A stretch of DNA of 34,882 nt, from NCBI GenBank assembly GCA_021739625.1, contig JAIPBJ010000029.1, positions 1-34,882 on the forward strand, written 5' to 3'. Positions 31,888-34,882 of this stretch are shown here, one piece after another (within the stretch, counting starts at the first letter, position 1; the number at the start of each line of letters is the position of its first letter). The notes below the pieces were generated by a model. It made no database searches. It was given only the letters and a program-made list of their open reading frames with translations, and was not told the origin of the DNA. The position numbers and the translations under genes are program-made. Source of the DNA: Flavobacteriales bacterium (GTDB lineage Bacteria; Bacteroidota; Bacteroidia; UBA10329).

Positions 31888-32274
31888 ATGCCCATCCTCA
31901 CCGCCTTCACCGACCGCTGGCTTTCCGCTTGGACCGGCAACCGCCCACAGCAACTTCTGGAATTCTACACCAATGATGCCTTCTACCTCGACCCCGCCAA
32001 CCCGGAGGGACTGCAAGGCAAGGCGCAGATGCTGCCGTATTTCACCAAGCTGCTGGCACGTAACCCCGATTGGGAATGGAAGGCCGTGGAAGTGATTCCC
32101 ACGGCAGAGGGCTTTACCCTCAAATGGCAGGCGCGCATCCCTGTGGGCAGCAGCACCCTCACCCTCCAAGGCCTCGACATTGTGGAGCTGCGCGATGGAC
32201 GTATCAGCCGCAACGAGGTCTATTTCGACCGTCAGCCGTGGCTGAAGGCATTGGCGGACGATGCAAGGGAATAA
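31888..32274 (+). CDS. NTF2-like / SnoaL-like small protein
   Basis: 128 residues without a signal peptide. The cone-shaped NTF2 fold pattern is clear: N-terminal helix LTAFTDRWLSAWTGNRPQQL, FYTNDAFYLDPANPEGLQGK, central FTLKWQARIPV and LQGLDIVELRDGRISRNEVY with a terminal FDR. NTF2-like proteins include polyketide cyclases, dehydratases and binding proteins; no specific activity can be assigned. Its stop is 15 bp from the stop of a convergent gene. Confidence 0.85.
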   Translation: MPILTAFTDRWLSAWTGNRPQQLLEFYTNDAFYLDPANPEGLQGKAQMLPYFTKLLARNPDWEWKAVEVIPTAEGFTLKWQARIPVGSSTLTLQGLDIVELRDGRISRNEVYFDRQPWLKALADDARE

Positions 32275-32289
32275 CCGACACCCCGCCCC

Positions 32290-33294
32290 TCAGGGCATGG
32301 GTGGCGGTGGTCCCATCGGGCTCAGCGTGAAGTTCTGCTCCTGTTCCTCTTCAGGGGCTATCGTCACCGGGCGCGAGGACGGCATCATGCCATTGGCCTC
32401 AGCCGATAGTGTTCCGCTCTCGGGCTGCGCAAGCTCAGGCACCTCCAGACGGTACTTGCCGTTGCTGTCCGTCTGCACCTCCAACATCCCATCAGCGTTG
32501 CTCAACCTCAGGATGGCACCGGCCAGCATGTTACCGTTCGTGTCCACCACTTGGCCAAAGAAGGCCGTTTTGGGTTCAGGCCCCGTTCCACCACTACCAC
32601 CTATCAGCTCCATCACACGTTCCACTATGAACTGTTCTCTGATGGCCGCCTGCTTCCTGAATATCCGCTGACCGTCCTTGAACATCTTGCTCATCGTCTT
32701 GAAGAGCAGATTGTTCGCCTCCACCTTCAAATCCGTCAGCCGTTTCGCCTCCTCCTCCGCATGAAGGAACAGTTGATGGTGCGTCTCAAAGTCCAGCTTC
32801 AGCGCATCGAAGGCCCCCGCAAATGTCCCCGGCATCCCTCCGTCAGCGGCCAGCACCGTTGCGTTGCCGGCTATGAACCCCTTCCCGCTGCTCATCAGCC
32901 CTTTCACGCTGTCCCAGTCCTCACGTTGTGCACCCCTGTAATAACCGTGCCCTGCCGCCTCGCGCTTGTCCTCATAGTTCTCCTCCGGAAAAGCATCCAT
33001 GATATAGCTGTCCAGAAATGACCATTGCTCCAAGCAGTCCAACGAAAGGTCAAGCACTTTCTTCCGCAGCGTCTTATGCACCTCTGCTCTGCTCGCCTCG
33101 TCAGGCATCATCCGCGCAAGCGCCAGTGCCGTCAGCTCGTCATCGGCCACCTGCTGCGTATAGATGGTCTTCTTATTGGTGAAATCCGGCAGATACTGCA
33201 CATAACTGCCCCAACCTGTCTCGATCAGCGTGTAGAGTTCCTGCTGTGTCCCTGGATATGCCGGCTGTGGCCGACTGTCGTTCAACGTGCCCAT
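32290..33294 (-). CDS. Helical protein with C-terminal carboxypeptidase-regulatory-like domain
   Basis: 334 residues with no signal peptide. Residues about 1-225 are largely alpha-helical, with no recognised family (for example FETHHQLFLHAEEEAKRLTD). Residues about 240-320 form a CarboxypepD_reg-like beta-sandwich: AFFGQVVDTNGNMLAGAILR, then VQTDSNGKYRLEVPEL, typical of such domains. The end is a Pro-rich tail (SPMGPPPPMP). Such domains usually occur in exported Bacteroidota proteins, so the absence of a visible signal is unusual; it may be intracellular or use another route. Confidence 0.8.
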   Translation of the reverse strand: MGTLNDSRPQPAYPGTQQELYTLIETGWGSYVQYLPDFTNKKTIYTQQVADDELTALALARMMPDEASRAEVHKTLRKKVLDLSLDCLEQWSFLDSYIMDAFPEENYEDKREAAGHGYYRGAQREDWDSVKGLMSSGKGFIAGNATVLAADGGMPGTFAGAFDALKLDFETHHQLFLHAEEEAKRLTDLKVEANNLLFKTMSKMFKDGQRIFRKQAAIREQFIVERVMELIGGSGGTGPEPKTAFFGQVVDTNGNMLAGAILRLSNADGMLEVQTDSNGKYRLEVPELAQPESGTLSAEANGMMPSSRPVTIAPEEEQEQNFTLSPMGPPPPMP

Positions 33295-33540
33295 GGCTCG
33301 TGGTTTTAGTGAACATTTGAATTAGGTACAGTCTCATCATGCTGTCTCTATAACGCAACCGTCTCCCTCATATTTCAAAACCCCGAAAAAAATTTGCCTT
33401 TTAACATCTGTTCACACCCTCCGAACCGAATTCCCCTGCCCAAAAGCACATCCGTCCGTCCTATTAATGCGAAAGGAAGGCTCCGTTGGCCCGCCTCACG
33501 CGGGTGCCGCGCATTTCACGCGGTGAACTGAGCGAAGCGG
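33295..33540. other. Intergenic stretch upstream of the carboxypeptidase-regulatory-like gene
   Basis: First part of a spacer of more than 600 bp that reaches 33931. It presumably contains the promoter of the minus-strand gene, but no convincing TTTG-N19-TAnnTTTG pair was found. An A-rich run occurs near 33385-33395. No gene is visible. The remainder (33542-33872) is repeat mosaic. Confidence 0.4.
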
Positions 33541-33541
33541 T

Positions 33542-33800
33542 CTCACTGCTTTTCGCAGTAACCGACCAACGGGAGCTCACTGCCAACGGCAGTAATCGAG
33601 AACCATGGCACCGACCCTTCTCCCGCTCCCCACCTTGTCTCCGTCCCTCGTGTCTCTATCGTCCCTGAGTTTATTCTGAGCTGTCCTCCTGAGCGAACCG
33701 ATCCGCCATAGACGGAGAGCTCATTGCGGAACGCAGTAAGTCGAAGGGCGAACAGCGAACAGCGAACCGACCGAAGCGAGCTCATTGCCTTCTGCAATAA
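33542..33800. repeat. Four copies of a CTCAYTGC-N5-GCARTAA mini-hairpin
   Basis: Copies at 33542-33561, 33576-33595, 33720-33739 and 33781-33800, each with an 8-5-7 layout and conserved arms around a variable 5-base loop (ttttc, caacg, ggaac, cttct). A fifth copy in inverse orientation is at 31800-31819. Several are embedded in GAGCGAA/TCGAAGG-like flanks. Confidence 0.75.
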
Positions 33801-33872
33801 TCTCAAGCAGAGCAATGCAAGCTGTCGATGGCGAAAGGCGAACAGCGAATGGCGAAAGGCGAACAGCGAACA
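33741..33872. repeat. GCGAANN heptamer arrays upstream of the TPR gene
   Basis: The first block (33741-33768) is TCGAAGG, GCGAACA, GCGAACA, GCGAACC. The second (33831-33872) is GCGAAAG, GCGAACA, GCGAATG, GCGAAAG, GCGAACA, GCGAACA. Both are in the same orientation. The second block ends 59 bp before the TPR start codon and occupies the likely -33 region of its promoter. Confidence 0.8.
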
Positions 33873-33931
33873 GCTCATCCCCCAACATTTTTTACCTTCA
33901 TCCCACATTACAGCAACGAACCCTCCTTGCC

Positions 33932-34765
33932 ATGATGATGACGCTGAACGGACTGCCCAACATCCAATTCTCCTTCGACTCCACTTGGGACGACAGGATC
34001 GACATTTTGGAGAAGGCCCTGCTCGAATATCCGGAGGATGAACTCAAGATCCTCATGGCCATGCTGCCGCTCACGTCCATTGTCAAAGACCGCGAGGAGT
34101 TGCGCCTGCGCACTGCCGACCGCGTGCTGCAACTCGCCACCGACCCCGAACACCTGGCCGATGCCATGATCGCCCGGGCCGATGTGCTCCATGCCCAGGG
34201 CAACGACATCGAAGAGGTCATCACCCTTTACACCGAGGCACAGAGTCTCTACTCCGATTTTCAGGATCCCTACCAGCGGCTCTTCGAGATATACACCAAG
34301 CGCAAGGAACACGAGAAGGCCCTGCACTGGGCCCGCCTCATGGCAGAGCAGGGGGACATGGATCACATCGGCCTGCCCATGGTCGGCCAGGCGCTCACCG
34401 AGCTGGGGCGCATCCCCGAGGCCATCGATGCCTTCGAGACCTGCCTCAGGGAAAATCCCAAAAGTGTCGATGCCCACTGCGGCCTCGCCAACTGCCATCT
34501 GTTGCAGGAGCGCTTCGCAGAGGCCACCGAGGGGTTCATCCGTGCATTCGAGCAATGCCACTATCCCGAACCGCTCTATGCCTACGGGGCCGGCTATGCC
34601 TATCAGCAGAACGATGACCCCTACCGCGCCATGAAATGGTATGCCAAGGCCCTCGACATCGATCCCGCACACCCCAATGCCCTCAACAACATGGCCGTCC
34701 TCAACCTCGAGCTCACCAACACCTGGGAAGAGGCCCTGCCCTATGGTAGCCTTCCCCGAAAATAG
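33932..34765 (+). pseudogene. TPR-repeat protein gene interrupted by an IS3-family element
   Basis: The frame encodes 277 residues from ATG 33932 (MMMTLNGLPNIQFSFDSTWD), but about the last eight (ending GSLPRK) are read from the insertion sequence. The genuine part has at least five TPR-like helix pairs (for example HEKALHWARLMAEQGDMDHI, and PYRAMKWYAKALDIDPAHPN followed by ALNNMAVLNLE), and is cut in the middle of a repeat at LTNTWEEALPY. There is no signal peptide. The rest of the gene is expected on the far side of the element, outside the window. A truncated protein may still be made. TACCTTCA at 33893-33900 is a possible -7 box. Confidence 0.75.
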
Positions 34766-34882
34766 GACAGTTTGAAAGTAGACTAACTTCAAACCACAAA
34801 CTGTCAAGATGAAAAAGAGTCGATTCACAGAGAGCCAGGTCATCAGTATCCTGAAGGAGTATGATGGCGGCATGAAGGCGGA
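34744..34882 (+). mobile_element. IS3-family insertion sequence, left end, continues beyond window
   Basis: The left end is placed at about 34744, at a TG-starting end (TGGTAGCCTTCCCCGAAAAT) where TPR similarity stops. A palindromic segment (34770-34794, GTTTGAAAG...CTTCAAAC) precedes orfA. The right end, terminal repeats and target duplication cannot be seen. Confidence 0.75.
34809..34882 (+). CDS. IS3-family transposase OrfA, partial
   Basis: The first 24 codons read MKKSRFTESQVISILKEYDG followed by GMKA, the usual N-terminus of the IS3-family OrfA (InsE-like) helix-turn-helix protein. OrfA normally binds the ends of the element and is fused to the DDE catalytic OrfB by programmed -1 frameshifting. 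The gene runs off the right edge of the window. Confidence 0.85.
   Translation, partial: MKKSRFTESQVISILKEYDGGMKA

Noticed and set aside
33908-34873. 321-codon minus-strand open frame across the TPR gene and IS end
   Set aside because: Antisense shadow of the TPR repeats and of OrfA; no motifs, and it crosses the IS boundary.

Overview
The window is a contig piece from a fairly GC-rich member of the Bacteroidota, most likely a Flavobacteriales-type lineage. Three secreted proteins end in type IX secretion (T9SS) type A sorting domains, and several outer-membrane and Omp28-type proteins are typical of the phylum. Promoters fit the Bacteroidota TTTG-N19-TAnnTTTG pattern, and four-helix-bundle 'S23' genes are scattered between other genes. 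No rRNA, tRNA or CRISPR array was seen. The closest taxonomic placement is an inference.

Layout. 1-4.5 kb: the end of a small HTH/coiled-coil protein, a TPR-SpoIIE phosphatase, a conserved Bacteroidota protein of unknown function, thymidine kinase, and a tiny Cys-rich lipoprotein. 4.7-10.5 kb: a DUF2147 protein downstream of a T9SS-sorted protein, then a divergent set of Omp28-like/T9SS protein, TlpA-type thioredoxin and DUF6029 outer-membrane barrel, followed by a MORN-like protein. 10.6-18.1 kb: LacX-like aldose epimerase, a kinase-less pseudo-receiver/triple-PAS protein, a PI-PLC/GDPD-like hydrolase, pheT, a small membrane protein, a nitroreductase and a very acidic BamE-like protein. 18.1-25.3 kb: a minus-strand TetR-LolA_like-FtsX-FtsX-ATPase-outer-membrane-barrel operon, interrupted twice by S23 genes. 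25.3-29.5 kb: a second TPR-SpoIIE phosphatase, a decayed ankyrin-repeat remnant and a large secreted protein of unknown function. 29.7-34.9 kb: a lipoprotein, a T9SS protein, an NTF2-like protein, a protein with a carboxypeptidase-regulatory-like domain, and a TPR gene cut by the left end of an IS3-family insertion sequence that runs off the window.

The most striking feature is non-coding. Every junction of the 18-25 kb operon is occupied by arrays of degenerate 7-bp (or 8-bp) words: CAATNNN, TCAGGNNN, GCGAANN, ACTTTGA-like and AAGCTGT-like. Both S23 genes sit between inverted arrays of their own word. This recalls the stem-flanked intervening sequences (IVS) of 23S rRNA, where S23 proteins were first named, and suggests IVS-like cassettes inside an mRNA. 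Similar arrays, a five-copy mini-hairpin family and a composite palindrome lie in other intergenic gaps at 0.3, 30.5, 31.8 and 33.5-33.9 kb. None was seen in the core stretch from 4.5 to 18 kb.

Functionally, the 18-25 kb operon looks like a dedicated Lol-like inner-to-outer membrane lipid or lipoprotein export route under TetR control. The Omp28-TlpA-DUF6029 set looks like a secreted or outer-membrane thiol-linked module. All assignments are by eye from motifs; no database search was run.
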